25,525 nt of DNA from a virus. The stretch lies in the IMG/VR virus record IMGVR_UViG_3300025769_000754, positions 1 to 25,525 of that record. One strand, 5' to 3'. The position numbers and the translations under genes were made by a program. This document shows, piece by piece, positions 7,866 to 16,105 of this stretch. Under the pieces are notes generated by a model. It was given only the letters and a program-made list of their open reading frames with translations, was not told where the DNA came from and did no database searches. The stretch's first letter is position 1, and every line of letters starts with the position of its first letter.

Positions 7866-8317
7866 TGTATGGCAAGCAGTTTGCCGCTGCTCTAAAGCAT
7901 GGGTATAGGAGTGGGCTAGAGATCAAAGTAAAAGACTACTTGGTGGAGCGTAATGTTCGTGTCAAGTATGAAGCCATAAAGATTGAATGGGAAGATCTTA
8001 TGTACCGCACCTATACCCCAGACTTTGTGTTACCTAATGGGATCATAATAGAAACTAAAGGTAGGTTTACATCAGATGATAGACGTAAACATGCCGCTAT
8101 TAAGAAACAGCATCCAAAGCTAGACATTAGGTTTGTGTTTGAAAGTAGTAGACGTAAGCTGAGTAAAGGTGCTAAGACAACCTACGGTCAGTGGTGTGAA
8201 AAAAATAAGATCTTGTTTTACGATAGGATCATTCCAGAAGATTGGCTAAATGAAAAAGGTAAGGACATGCACCCTGATCTAATACATTTTCCATACAAAA
8301 AAGTGAAGAGGAAATAA
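7865..8317 (+). CDS. Holliday junction resolvase, T7 endonuclease I family
   Basis: 150-aa enzyme, nearly the length of T7 gp3 (149 aa), which cuts branched DNA before packaging and helps break down host DNA. The catalytic set is in place: Glu19 (SGLEIK), Asp53 (TPDF), Glu63 and Lys65 (ETKG). The 10-residue gap between Asp and Glu equals that of T7 Asp55/Glu65. The start at 7865 is preferred over 7841 because it forms a TAATG junction with the preceding stop and gives the T7-like N-terminus length. Members act as dimers; nothing here suggests loss of function. Confidence 0.93.
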   Translation: MYGKQFAAALKHGYRSGLEIKVKDYLVERNVRVKYEAIKIEWEDLMYRTYTPDFVLPNGIIIETKGRFTSDDRRKHAAIKKQHPKLDIRFVFESSRRKLSKGAKTTYGQWCEKNKILFYDRIIPEDWLNEKGKDMHPDLIHFPYKKVKRK

Positions 8318-8318
8318 T

Positions 8319-8648
8319 ATGGCAGAAGAAAAAGTATTTATGGACTTTGATCCAAATGATTTTATCATACGTATCACACCATTCCTAGACAAGAAGGGTA
8401 GCTGGACAGGAGAGTTAATGGTGGGCACTGTTACTACAGGAGAGAACACCACAACAGATGATGACTACGTTAATCTAATGCGGATGTGTCACATGGTTTG
8501 TGCATCTATCCCAGCTATGGAAGATAGTAATGACATACGAGAAACCCTTGCCAAGTATGCTAATGATGTGTTAGAAGAAGAAGATAACACACCAAAGGCT
8601 ACAGTGGAAAGTGTTGAAGATAATGTAGTTAAAGTAAAGTTTAATTAA
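8319..8648 (+). CDS. Hypothetical acidic protein
   Basis: 109-aa protein of unknown function starting one base after the endonuclease I stop, with GAGG upstream. It begins MAEEKVFMDFDPNDFIIRITPFLD, a likely beta-rich part, followed by a helical middle and an acidic tail. No catalytic or metal motif is visible. Small proteins of this composition are common among early phage genes, but I cannot assign a family. Confidence 0.7.
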   Translation: MAEEKVFMDFDPNDFIIRITPFLDKKGSWTGELMVGTVTTGENTTTDDDYVNLMRMCHMVCASIPAMEDSNDIRETLAKYANDVLEEEDNTPKATVESVEDNVVKVKFN

Positions 8649-8659
8649 AGGAGATACGT

Positions 8660-8887
8660 ATGTCAAATAAAGATATGGTAAACTCACCAGAGCATTACAA
8701 CTTTGCAGGGGTAGAATGTATTGATGCTATTCGTGCAGCAACTGGTGAAGAAGGGTTTCAGTATTACTTACAAGGTAACATTATGAAATACCTATGGCGA
8801 TACAGATATAAGAATGGCATAGAAGATTTACAGAAAGCACAGTGGTATCTGAATCAGTTGATTGAGGAAGAGAACGGTGATAGTTAA
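8660..8887 (+). CDS. DUF3310 family protein
   Basis: 75-aa protein matching the DUF3310 pattern: the opening VNSPEHYNFAGVECID, then a helix-rich body with GNIMKYLWRYRYKNGIEDLQKA and WYLNQLI. The family is widespread in phages and is related to part of T7 gp1.7, a nucleotide kinase, but these short forms have no demonstrated reaction that I can name. AAAGGAG lies ahead of the ATG. The next gene starts inside its last codons. Confidence 0.88.
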   Translation: MSNKDMVNSPEHYNFAGVECIDAIRAATGEEGFQYYLQGNIMKYLWRYRYKNGIEDLQKAQWYLNQLIEEENGDS

Positions 8888-9035
8888 AGTATTTCTTACA
8901 TTAAAAATAGACGAAGACGAATATCCTATTCCTGTGGATGGCTTTGTCGAAGAAGAAGTGAAGGATGCACTACAGGAATTTATCTACGATGTAGATGGTA
9001 TGGAAATTAAATCAATAAAATTAATAACGGAGTGA
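8877..9035 (+). CDS. Small hypothetical protein with GTG start
   Basis: 52-aa open frame that fills the otherwise empty space before the ribonucleotide reductase. It starts with GTG, overlaps the DUF3310 stop by 11 bases, and has a purine-rich GAGGAAGAG stretch as a possible ribosome binding site. The protein begins (M)IVKVFLTLKIDEDEYPIP, alternates hydrophobic and charged residues like a small beta-alpha-beta fold, and ends ten codons after the only internal ATG. The tight fit between neighbours and the operon style argue for a real gene; no family is recognised. Confidence 0.6.
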   Translation: MIVKVFLTLKIDEDEYPIPVDGFVEEEVKDALQEFIYDVDGMEIKSIKLITE

Positions 9036-9040
9036 TGCAC

Positions 9041-10939
9041 ATGGATAATTATTTACCAACAGACTATCAATCCTTCATTCATACTTCACGGTATGCACGA
9101 TGGCTTGAAAATGAAGGACGAAGAGAAAATTGGAGCGAGACAGTAGGACGTTACATAGATAATGTTGTTATCAATTTAGTCGATAACAAGATTGCTAACG
9201 AAATTCGTGACGCTATCTTAGGTCAAGAGGTTACGCCTAGTATGAGGGCTATGATGACTGCAGGTAAGGCATTAGAGCGTGACAACACTGCAGGTTATAA
9301 CTGTAGTTACTTACCCGTAGATGATCCTAAGTCCTTCGATGAGGCTATGTTCATTCTCTTGTGTGGTACTGGTGTCGGCTTTAGTGTCGAACGTCAGTTC
9401 GTATCTAAGCTCCCTGAAGTTCCTAAGTTGTTCGACAGTGATACAACAGTCGTTGTCAAGGATAGTAAGGAAGGTTGGGCTAAAGCGTTCCGTCAAGTGT
9501 TGGCACTCCTATGGGCTGGTGAGATCCCTAAGTGGGATGTCTCTAAGGTACGTCCTGCTGGGGCAAGACTAAAAATATTTGGTGGTAGAGCTAGTGGCCC
9601 TGCACCATTAGTAGAACTATTTAATTTTGCTATCACTACATTCAAGAATGCACAAGGACGTAAGCTATCTAGCATTGAGTGTCACGATCTTATGTGTTTC
9701 ATTGGTCAGATTGTTGTAGTGGGTGGTGTGCGTCGATCAGCTATGATTAGTTTATCTAATTTATCTGATGACCGTATGCGTCATGCTAAGTCAGGTCAGT
9801 GGTGGGAGACTGCTGCACATCGTGCATTAGCAAATAACAGTGTTAGTTATACAGAGAAGCCCGACATGGAAACATACATGCGTGAGTGGCAAGCATTAGT
9901 TGAAAGTAAATCAGGAGAACGTGGTGTATACAATCGTCAAGCAGCTAAAAACCAAGCTAAAAAGTTTGGGCGTAGAGATCCAGATCACGAGTTTGGAACT
10001 AATCCATGTAGTGAGATCATCTTGCGTCCATATCAGTTCTGTAATCTTACGGAAGTTGTTGTACGTGCTACAGACACTATGGAAGATCTTGAACGAAAAA
10101 TCCGTTTGGCAACAATTCTGGGAACTATCCAATCAACGTACACAAAATTCCCATATCTGCGAAAGGTGTGGTCTACAAATACAGAAGAAGAACGACTGCT
10201 TGGTGTGTCACTCACAGGGATAATGGACAACCCTTTGATGACATTACGCAACAAAGAATTGGAAAGTACTCTTGAACATCTTCGTGGGATCGCTGTATCT
10301 ACTAATGCTGAATGGGCTGATCGTCTTGGTATACCTGTTGCTGCTGCAATTACGTGCATTAAACCATCGGGAACAGTTTCGCAACTGGTGGATAGTGCCT
10401 CTGGCATACATGCTCGCCATAGCCCCTATTATATCCGCACTGTGCGTGGTGATAATAAAGATCCGTTAACAAAGTTTATGATGGATCAGGGTATACCTAG
10501 TGAGCCATGCGTTATGAAAGGTGACACTACTACAGTGTTTAGTTTTCCTATTAAGTCACCACCAAAATCAGTTACACGTAATGATATGACTGCCATTGAG
10601 CAACTAGAGATGTGGCTTAAATATCAACGACATTTTTGTGAGCATAAACCTAGCGTTACTATCTCTGTTCGTGAGGAAGAGTGGATGGAAGTAGGTGCCT
10701 TTGTATACAAATACTTTGATGAGATGTCAGGTGTATCATTTTTACCACACTCTGAACATACCTATCAACAGGCACCATACCAAGAGATAGACAAAGATGC
10801 CTACAATGTGTTACTAAAGTCTATGCCTAAACGTATTGATTGGGCTGGGCTGTCTGAGTACGAGAAAGACGATAACACCGTAGCAATGCAAACTATGGCT
10901 TGCTCTGGTGACGTATGCGAAATAGTAGACTTAGTATAA
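9041..10939 (+). CDS. nrdJ: Ribonucleotide reductase, class II (B12-dependent)
   Basis: 632-aa enzyme reducing ribonucleotides to deoxyribonucleotides with adenosylcobalamin as radical source, so it works with or without oxygen but needs B12 in the host. Compared with the monomeric Lactobacillus enzyme, every key residue is found at the same spacing: Cys88 and Cys334 as the active-site redox pair, Cys323 as thiyl radical site in NPCSEI, with Asn321 and Glu325, and a C-terminal reducing pair Cys621/Cys626. CIKPSGTVSQL is also typical. The start at 9041 has GGAG 8 bases upstream; the in-frame GTG (9032) and ATG (9035) are too close to that site. It is shorter than the roughly 740-aa Lactobacillus form. 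Confidence 0.94.
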   Translation: MDNYLPTDYQSFIHTSRYARWLENEGRRENWSETVGRYIDNVVINLVDNKIANEIRDAILGQEVTPSMRAMMTAGKALERDNTAGYNCSYLPVDDPKSFDEAMFILLCGTGVGFSVERQFVSKLPEVPKLFDSDTTVVVKDSKEGWAKAFRQVLALLWAGEIPKWDVSKVRPAGARLKIFGGRASGPAPLVELFNFAITTFKNAQGRKLSSIECHDLMCFIGQIVVVGGVRRSAMISLSNLSDDRMRHAKSGQWWETAAHRALANNSVSYTEKPDMETYMREWQALVESKSGERGVYNRQAAKNQAKKFGRRDPDHEFGTNPCSEIILRPYQFCNLTEVVVRATDTMEDLERKIRLATILGTIQSTYTKFPYLRKVWSTNTEEERLLGVSLTGIMDNPLMTLRNKELESTLEHLRGIAVSTNAEWADRLGIPVAAAITCIKPSGTVSQLVDSASGIHARHSPYYIRTVRGDNKDPLTKFMMDQGIPSEPCVMKGDTTTVFSFPIKSPPKSVTRNDMTAIEQLEMWLKYQRHFCEHKPSVTISVREEEWMEVGAFVYKYFDEMSGVSFLPHSEHTYQQAPYQEIDKDAYNVLLKSMPKRIDWAGLSEYEKDDNTVAMQTMACSGDVCEIVDLV

Positions 10940-10951
10940 GGAGATATAAAC

Positions 10952-11137
10952 ATGGCTACCGTCACCATAGGTGAAACAGAATACAATACAGATAACTTTA
11001 CTGAGGAACAAAATAAACTCCTTGGTGAGTTATCGTATTGTAATAAGTTAGTTACCCAACTGAAGTATCAGCTTGCTAGTCTTAATGTTACGAATGACAT
11101 TCTGATTGACAAGATAAAGAAATCACTAGAAACCTAA
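10952..11137 (+). CDS. Small DUF6447-like protein
   Basis: 61-aa protein starting MATVTIGETEYNTDNFTEEQ and continuing as a charged helix with two short coils. The opening strand followed by 'sxExNKLLxEL' and a helical tail resembles small phage proteins grouped as DUF6447, a recollection I could not check. TAAGGAGATATAAAC gives a clear ribosome binding site between it and nrdJ. Function unknown. Confidence 0.65.
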   Translation: MATVTIGETEYNTDNFTEEQNKLLGELSYCNKLVTQLKYQLASLNVTNDILIDKIKKSLET

Positions 11138-11156
11138 ACAGAATCGGAGTATTCTT

Positions 11157-11636
11157 ATGCAAAAAACAAATTCTTATAGAGAAGGAACAGAAGCAGAGCA
11201 AGAGTTTATTGCACTACGAGGTAGTCACGTTGTACGTGAAGCTAACTGGAATGAAAACGTTAACGAACATTGGGATGTACTAGACAAAGAGTTTGGTAGA
11301 GTAGATGTCAAAGCAGCTAAACGTAAGTATCGTAATGGTCCTGTCGATAATACTATTTGGTGGGAACTAAAAACAGTTAAGCGTCCACCTAATAATGAAT
11401 CAGCAAAAGGTTGGGGTGTACCTAATGGTATTGACAGATACATTGCAATTAAAACTGATGAATACTTTTTCTTAGTTAAACCAGAAAGAGTTATTGACAA
11501 AATAAATGAGAAGTGTAAGGATTATTACAGAGGGGAATTTGGATTACACACACGTCCTACCAGAGGTGATCTAATGACAATACTACCTTTATCTTTTTTA
11601 CAAGAACACGCAGAACATAAACTTAAAATAGCATAA
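11157..11636 (+). CDS. Possible PD-(D/E)XK-type nuclease, otherwise unknown
   Basis: 159-aa protein. The N-terminal half shows a pattern common in small restriction-like folds: a helix with Glu13 and Glu16 (GTEAEQEF), then NEHWD (Asp40), then RVDVKAAKR (Asp50, Lys52). The spacing fits an Asp...(D/E)xK metal site. A following IWWELKT strand and RYIAIKTDEYFFLVKPE resemble the later strands of such folds. It has a GGAG site and sits between nrdJ and the RMF-like gene. The nuclease call is inferred from motif spacing alone; a structural DNA-binding protein is the alternative. Confidence 0.45.
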   Translation: MQKTNSYREGTEAEQEFIALRGSHVVREANWNENVNEHWDVLDKEFGRVDVKAAKRKYRNGPVDNTIWWELKTVKRPPNNESAKGWGVPNGIDRYIAIKTDEYFFLVKPERVIDKINEKCKDYYRGEFGLHTRPTRGDLMTILPLSFLQEHAEHKLKIA

Positions 11637-11647
11637 GGAGAATACTT

Positions 11648-11911
11648 ATGAAGAACAATAATAAAAGCAGAGCCTCTCGTGGCTTAGGTAAACATGATGC
11701 ACCACTAAGAGTGCAATACCAAATGGGCTATTCCGTTTTTAAAAATGGTAGTAGCCTAACAAGCCCATTCGATAAGGATACGATGCAACATCGTGAATGG
11801 GAACGTGGGTTTAACAAAGCCTACTTTGAACAACTTAAAAGGGTGAAGGAGTATGAACGAACTACAGGCAGAGGCAGAGCAGTTCCTAAAGGAGAAGTAC
11901 AGCATGTCTGA
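11648..11911 (+). CDS. Small basic protein, RMF-like pattern
   Basis: 87-aa basic protein. Its middle, QMGYSVFKNG, then SPFD, then REWERGFNKAYF, follows the layout of ribosome modulation factor and related small phage/plasmid proteins (a GYxxG turn, a short loop, then RxxWxxGW-like helix). RMF pairs ribosomes into inactive dimers in bacteria. AAGGAG precedes the ATG. The MazG start lies inside its last codons. Similarity is by pattern only; many unrelated small proteins share such helices. Confidence 0.4.
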   Translation: MKNNNKSRASRGLGKHDAPLRVQYQMGYSVFKNGSSLTSPFDKDTMQHREWERGFNKAYFEQLKRVKEYERTTGRGRAVPKGEVQHV

Positions 11912-12233
11912 CTTTAACGCATATCAAAGGAGTGCATCACGTACTGCAATCTATCCTGAACAACACAAGATATTATACCCTGCGTTAGGGTTAGCTGGTG
12001 AGGCAGGAGAGGTAGCCAACAAAGTTAAGAAACTAATACGTGATGGCCCAGAGAACAGACCTGATACATGGAGAGAGGACATAGCCAGTGAGATAGGTGA
12101 CGTACTCTGGTACTGTGCAGCATTAGCTACTGATCTTAACCTTACCTTGGGTATGATTGTAGGACAGAATGAAAAGAAACTCATGGCTAGGAAAGATGCA
12201 GGTACAATTGGTGGAAGTGGTGACACTAGATAA
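11904..12233 (+). CDS. mazG: MazG-type nucleotide pyrophosphohydrolase
   Basis: 109-aa all-alpha NTP pyrophosphatase. The family metal-binding signature ExxE...ExxD is present as Glu33/Glu36 (GEAGEV) and Glu63/Asp66 (SEIGDVLWY). Phage MazG proteins hydrolyse nucleotides such as dGTP or dCTP to monophosphates and have been proposed to lower alarmone levels or recycle host DNA. The start at 11904 has GGAG 9 bases upstream and begins MSDFNAYQ as in the family; an upstream ATG at 11853 would add 17 residues with a badly spaced site. It is the last gene of the plus-strand arm; the stop codon lies at the A tract of the terminator. Confidence 0.85.
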   Translation: MSDFNAYQRSASRTAIYPEQHKILYPALGLAGEAGEVANKVKKLIRDGPENRPDTWREDIASEIGDVLWYCAALATDLNLTLGMIVGQNEKKLMARKDAGTIGGSGDTR

Positions 12234-12268
12234 AAAAATGGGGAGCTTAGTTGCTCCCCTGTTTATTT
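12232..12268. terminator. Bidirectional intrinsic terminator between convergent arms
   Basis: A perfect 7-bp stem GGGGAGC / GCTCCCC (12240-12246 with 12253-12259) encloses a 6-base loop. It is preceded by a run of seven A and followed by a T-rich stretch, so it can work as a Rho-independent terminator on either strand. It lies exactly between the end of mazG (plus) and the end of the 1278-aa gene (minus). Confidence 0.85.
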
Positions 12269-15200
12269 CTACATTCTTGGCAGACTCTTTTTTTCTGCCT
12301 CAATCAAGCCAAGTATCTCGTTGATGTGGTCTACGTTTCTAAAGTCTATCTCTTCATCTCTATTCATTCTAAATTTACGTATAGCAATTTTGCGTAAATC
12401 AGGATTAGCCCTACGTAGTGACCTATGTGCTATAAATATAGGTTTTGTTTCTGCTAACTTAACTTCTTTAACTAAGTCTTTAGCTATACGTTGTAGTTTC
12501 TTTACATATGGTTTAGCTTGCGTAGCTATATGGCTTTCTAATGGTACACTATCTCTATAAGATTGTTTAGTAGATGAACTATTATATTCATCTGTCCACA
12601 TGTTTTCGTATTCTTTTAGTACTTCTACTGTAGTAGGTAGCATTGTTAATAGATATTTGTTTTCTTCTACTCTAATAGAGTTAGTTCTTTCTTTACTACT
12701 TAGTTCAAACTCATTAAATCCAAGTCTTTCTAAATATTCTGCATCTTCTGAATCACGAGTAAACTTAGTAACACCAGCAACTAAACTTGTTCCTAAACCT
12801 TTTCTTTCTCTAACACCTTCATCAGCAAAGATAGAAACTCTTACAGGATTTTCGTACTCTTTAGATGGGTTAAGTATATTACTAAAGGGTCTTGCATCAC
12901 CTTCTACTCTACCAAGCCCACTTTGCTTGCCCATACGTTTCATTTCCATGCTAAGTTGTTCACCAAATGTAGCACCTAATGTTACATTATCTGTAGCTGC
13001 ATCACGAGCCGTTGTTGGTCTATATCCTAAAGCTCTTTGAGCTTCTACTACTTGAGTTAAAGGTATACCCCATGTTCTAACATAGTCAGATACAAACCTA
13101 GCAGCAAGTCTATTTTTTCTTTCGTTTCCTGTAACGTTTTCTACTTCTGGTGTAGATAATATGTCAGCCATCTCATTAGCAAACACACTTATAAATCCTG
13201 TACCTCTACCAGCACCACCTAAAAATACATCATTAGCTTCTCTTAAATCAAACCACTCCCCAAAAGTTCCTTCACCTTCTCCTGTTTCACCTGCTAGTGT
13301 TCTAGTAGCAGCAGCCAGAGGAACAACAGGAAGAGCATATGGGTTATCCATTAAGTTTTTGGTAGGTGCTAGTCGTTTAATAGCTTCAGCGAACCACAGA
13401 GCCTGTCTAAGAGGGAAGAAAGCTGTAGTATCTGTAACTGTACCATCATCACCACCCATTAGTTTGTAGTCAGCAGGTGCTCCTTCAGAATTTCTGTACA
13501 TAAGTGCAGCAGCAATAGCACTAACGCCTACCATATTACGAGATATATTCTGCACATCTTTGTTATCTAACTTACCACCTTTCAGACCCATAGCACGTTT
13601 TAATATAGGGTTAAATGCACCAGCAGAGTACTGACCCATAAGTTCTATAGACTTAAACATAAACCGTGGAAATGGTGTAGTTACTACGGTTAAACCATTT
13701 CTGGTTAACCAGTTAGACGCATCTGCAAAGAATTTAATTTCAGGTTGACTAGCAAAGGTAACATCTAATGCTCTACGTGTACTGTCTTCTATAAGTTCTT
13801 CAAATGCACGAGAACCTTTAGGTCTTACATTACTACTGTTCTGTATTAAATCTTGTATTTTACCATCTTGTAGTAAGTCGAGTAGTTCACTACCATACTC
13901 TTTCTTTACAAGTCTTTCTAGTTCTCCCATAAAAGTACCACGACGAATGATAAACTCTTGTATTCTGTTTGGTGTATTTAAAGCACCAACAATGTCTTCA
14001 CCAGTACTAAGTATAAAGTCAACACCTTTACCTGCTATAGTTTTAGCTTCACCTCTACCTAGTGTAGTCTGATACTCGTTGACCATATCAAACATTTCAC
14101 TAAACTGTTTAGAAAACTCTGGTCTATCTAATATAAAATCTGTAATGTCTTTAGCTAATTTAGGGTTAGCAAAGATACGTTGTAGTGATCTTGTGCTACC
14201 TTTCCATACTTCAGGTGATGCAAGGCTTGTAGTGCCTTTAGCTGTAGCAGAAACTAAGGCTTTCATTTTACTTTTACCTTGATGGTTTATAAACTCATCT
14301 TGCATATTAAGTATTACTGTACTAAAAACATTTTCCAGTGCTTCAGCAGGTGCTCTCATAGTAGCTGTACCAAAGTTACGTGTTGCAGTTTTAATCATAG
14401 AAACCATACCACCTCTACGTATGTTCTCTATCCTGCGCCATGTTTTAATAGCACTACCTTGTGCTAAATCAATAGCCCTTTGTTTCTGTCTAGCAGCTTG
14501 TCCTAGAGAACCTGCCCTACGTATTTGAGATAGCTTGTTAAGTATCTTACCAGCTTCTGATCCGCTACCTGTAACCATAAGCACATAGTCATCAAATGTT
14601 AATCCATACTTACTTAATATGTCAGCAAGTTCTTGTGCATCAGGTCCATCACCATCTAACCTATTACTAACAGTAAGTTCAAATAAACTATCTATGATAC
14701 TTTTATTTTTAGGAAAATACTTAGCTCCGTATTTACTTTTTAAGTCAGCAGATATAGCTACAATAGAATCAAACTTATCAGGATCAAGTAAAGGACTTAC
14801 TAGCTCTTCTACAGAAGCTAAATCACGTTCAGCTAAATCAGAACCAACAGAAGAACCACCAAAGGTATCTGCAAACTCTTCAGCAGCTTGATCTGAATTA
14901 TTTAAAAATGCTACGGCTCTTTTGTTTTGTAACTCATTAACTTCTTCAGCTATACTTAAACCTACAGTACGTGCTTTGTTATTGTCTAAACTTAGTTTAC
15001 CTTTACTGTCTTCTTGAGATACTAATTTTGCACTGTCAACAACCTCACCAGAAGCATTTCTTGCACCTATACTAATTTCAAATTCTTTAATTAAAGATTG
15101 TTTAGTCTCTGCATTTGCTTTAGCTACTTTACTAGATAGTGTTTTCTTTTCGGCTACGTCTATTGCTTCTGCATCTTTTATAGTTTTTACTAAAGCAATA

Positions 15201-16105
15201 TTTCCTTTTACATTTTTAGTAACCTTTTTAACAACCGCTGCACCACCAATTATACTAGCCCCAAGTTCTGCTAGAGTTAGACCTAATATTGCTGCTGCTC
15301 CACCAGCATTTCCTTGATCGTATAGCTCTTTAGCAACTGTAAGATTTTCAGGTGCATCAATTACACCAAGAACCGTACCTAAAAAAGGTGTCCAATCTGC
15401 GCCACCTACAATGTAATTAACTTCGTGAAAGTCATAACCTTTATCTAGTAAACTTCTTGTCATAGAAGCTCTAACTGGATTAGGATCATTGACCATATTC
15501 TTTACATTAGCAGCAATATTTTCAGATTTACTCTCATAAGCTAGTACCTGATCTAATTTTACGTCTTCTCCTGTAGTAATTTGTTCTTCCGTCAACTCTC
15601 TAGGAGCACCTAATCCAGCCATAAATGGAATAGGTTTACCTTCTTCAGTTTGACCCGATCCTATTTCATCAATTTTTATAGCTTGTTCTGTGACTAATTT
15701 TGTACGTTGTTCTACAAATGAATCATAGTCATCACTTTTAAGATACTTTTCTAATTGGACATCTACCTTATCTAAATAACTTTGATTAGTAGTTTTGGGC
15801 TGGGGTGGAGATAGAGCTTGTTCTGTTTCTGTTGGCTCTGTTTCTAAAGTTAGTTCATTATCTGTTGTTTCAAGATCAATAGGATCATATGCTTCTCTAT
15901 ATTCATTTGACTCTACGTAGTCTTCTACTCTGTACGGAGTACTAGTAGCTACAGGAGTAGTAGACGTAGTTTCTTTTTTAGTAGAATCTAAATAATCTTC
16001 TACCCTATAAACATTAGTAGTAGGCACAGTCTGCGTTTCTACAGAAGTATCTTCTTCTTCTTTTTCTTTATCTAAGTAGTCTTCTACTCTGTACACATTA
16101 TCCAT
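12269..16105 (-). CDS. Large internal/ejection-type virion protein, 1278 aa
   Basis: Very large protein whose family I cannot name with certainty. The first 70 residues carry three copies of a YRVEDY motif in acidic, Thr-rich linkers. A hydrophobic Ala/Gly-rich stretch near residues 265-295 (ILGLTLAELGASIIGG) could cross or insert into a membrane. The rest is mainly helical, charged and without catalytic motifs I can identify, including Arg-rich helices around residues 540-580. Size, position at the end of the virion operon and next to two other large structural proteins fit the internal core proteins that podoviruses eject with DNA. It starts at a TAATG junction with the preceding gene. Confidence 0.65.
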   Translation of the reverse strand: MDNVYRVEDYLDKEKEEEDTSVETQTVPTTNVYRVEDYLDSTKKETTSTTPVATSTPYRVEDYVESNEYREAYDPIDLETTDNELTLETEPTETEQALSPPQPKTTNQSYLDKVDVQLEKYLKSDDYDSFVEQRTKLVTEQAIKIDEIGSGQTEEGKPIPFMAGLGAPRELTEEQITTGEDVKLDQVLAYESKSENIAANVKNMVNDPNPVRASMTRSLLDKGYDFHEVNYIVGGADWTPFLGTVLGVIDAPENLTVAKELYDQGNAGGAAAILGLTLAELGASIIGGAAVVKKVTKNVKGNIALVKTIKDAEAIDVAEKKTLSSKVAKANAETKQSLIKEFEISIGARNASGEVVDSAKLVSQEDSKGKLSLDNNKARTVGLSIAEEVNELQNKRAVAFLNNSDQAAEEFADTFGGSSVGSDLAERDLASVEELVSPLLDPDKFDSIVAISADLKSKYGAKYFPKNKSIIDSLFELTVSNRLDGDGPDAQELADILSKYGLTFDDYVLMVTGSGSEAGKILNKLSQIRRAGSLGQAARQKQRAIDLAQGSAIKTWRRIENIRRGGMVSMIKTATRNFGTATMRAPAEALENVFSTVILNMQDEFINHQGKSKMKALVSATAKGTTSLASPEVWKGSTRSLQRIFANPKLAKDITDFILDRPEFSKQFSEMFDMVNEYQTTLGRGEAKTIAGKGVDFILSTGEDIVGALNTPNRIQEFIIRRGTFMGELERLVKKEYGSELLDLLQDGKIQDLIQNSSNVRPKGSRAFEELIEDSTRRALDVTFASQPEIKFFADASNWLTRNGLTVVTTPFPRFMFKSIELMGQYSAGAFNPILKRAMGLKGGKLDNKDVQNISRNMVGVSAIAAALMYRNSEGAPADYKLMGGDDGTVTDTTAFFPLRQALWFAEAIKRLAPTKNLMDNPYALPVVPLAAATRTLAGETGEGEGTFGEWFDLREANDVFLGGAGRGTGFISVFANEMADILSTPEVENVTGNERKNRLAARFVSDYVRTWGIPLTQVVEAQRALGYRPTTARDAATDNVTLGATFGEQLSMEMKRMGKQSGLGRVEGDARPFSNILNPSKEYENPVRVSIFADEGVRERKGLGTSLVAGVTKFTRDSEDAEYLERLGFNEFELSSKERTNSIRVEENKYLLTMLPTTVEVLKEYENMWTDEYNSSSTKQSYRDSVPLESHIATQAKPYVKKLQRIAKDLVKEVKLAETKPIFIAHRSLRRANPDLRKIAIRKFRMNRDEEIDFRNVDHINEILGLIEAEKKSLPRM
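15914..16100 (-). repeat. Triple YRVEDY motif at the N-terminus of the 1278-aa protein
   Basis: Three copies of YRVEDY(L/V) begin at residues 5, 33 and 58, separated by 28 and 25 residues of acidic/Thr-rich linker. At DNA level the copies share about 19 bases with small differences, so they probably arose by duplication and are kept by protein-level selection. Confidence 0.9.

Noticed and set aside
9900-10223. Plus-strand frame of 107 codons inside nrdJ
   Set aside because: It is out of frame with a reductase whose catalytic residues run through this segment; no independent evidence.
12600-13040. Plus-strand open frame of 146 codons within the 1278-aa gene
   Set aside because: Ser/Leu-rich shadow composition, no binding site, antisense to a consistent long gene.
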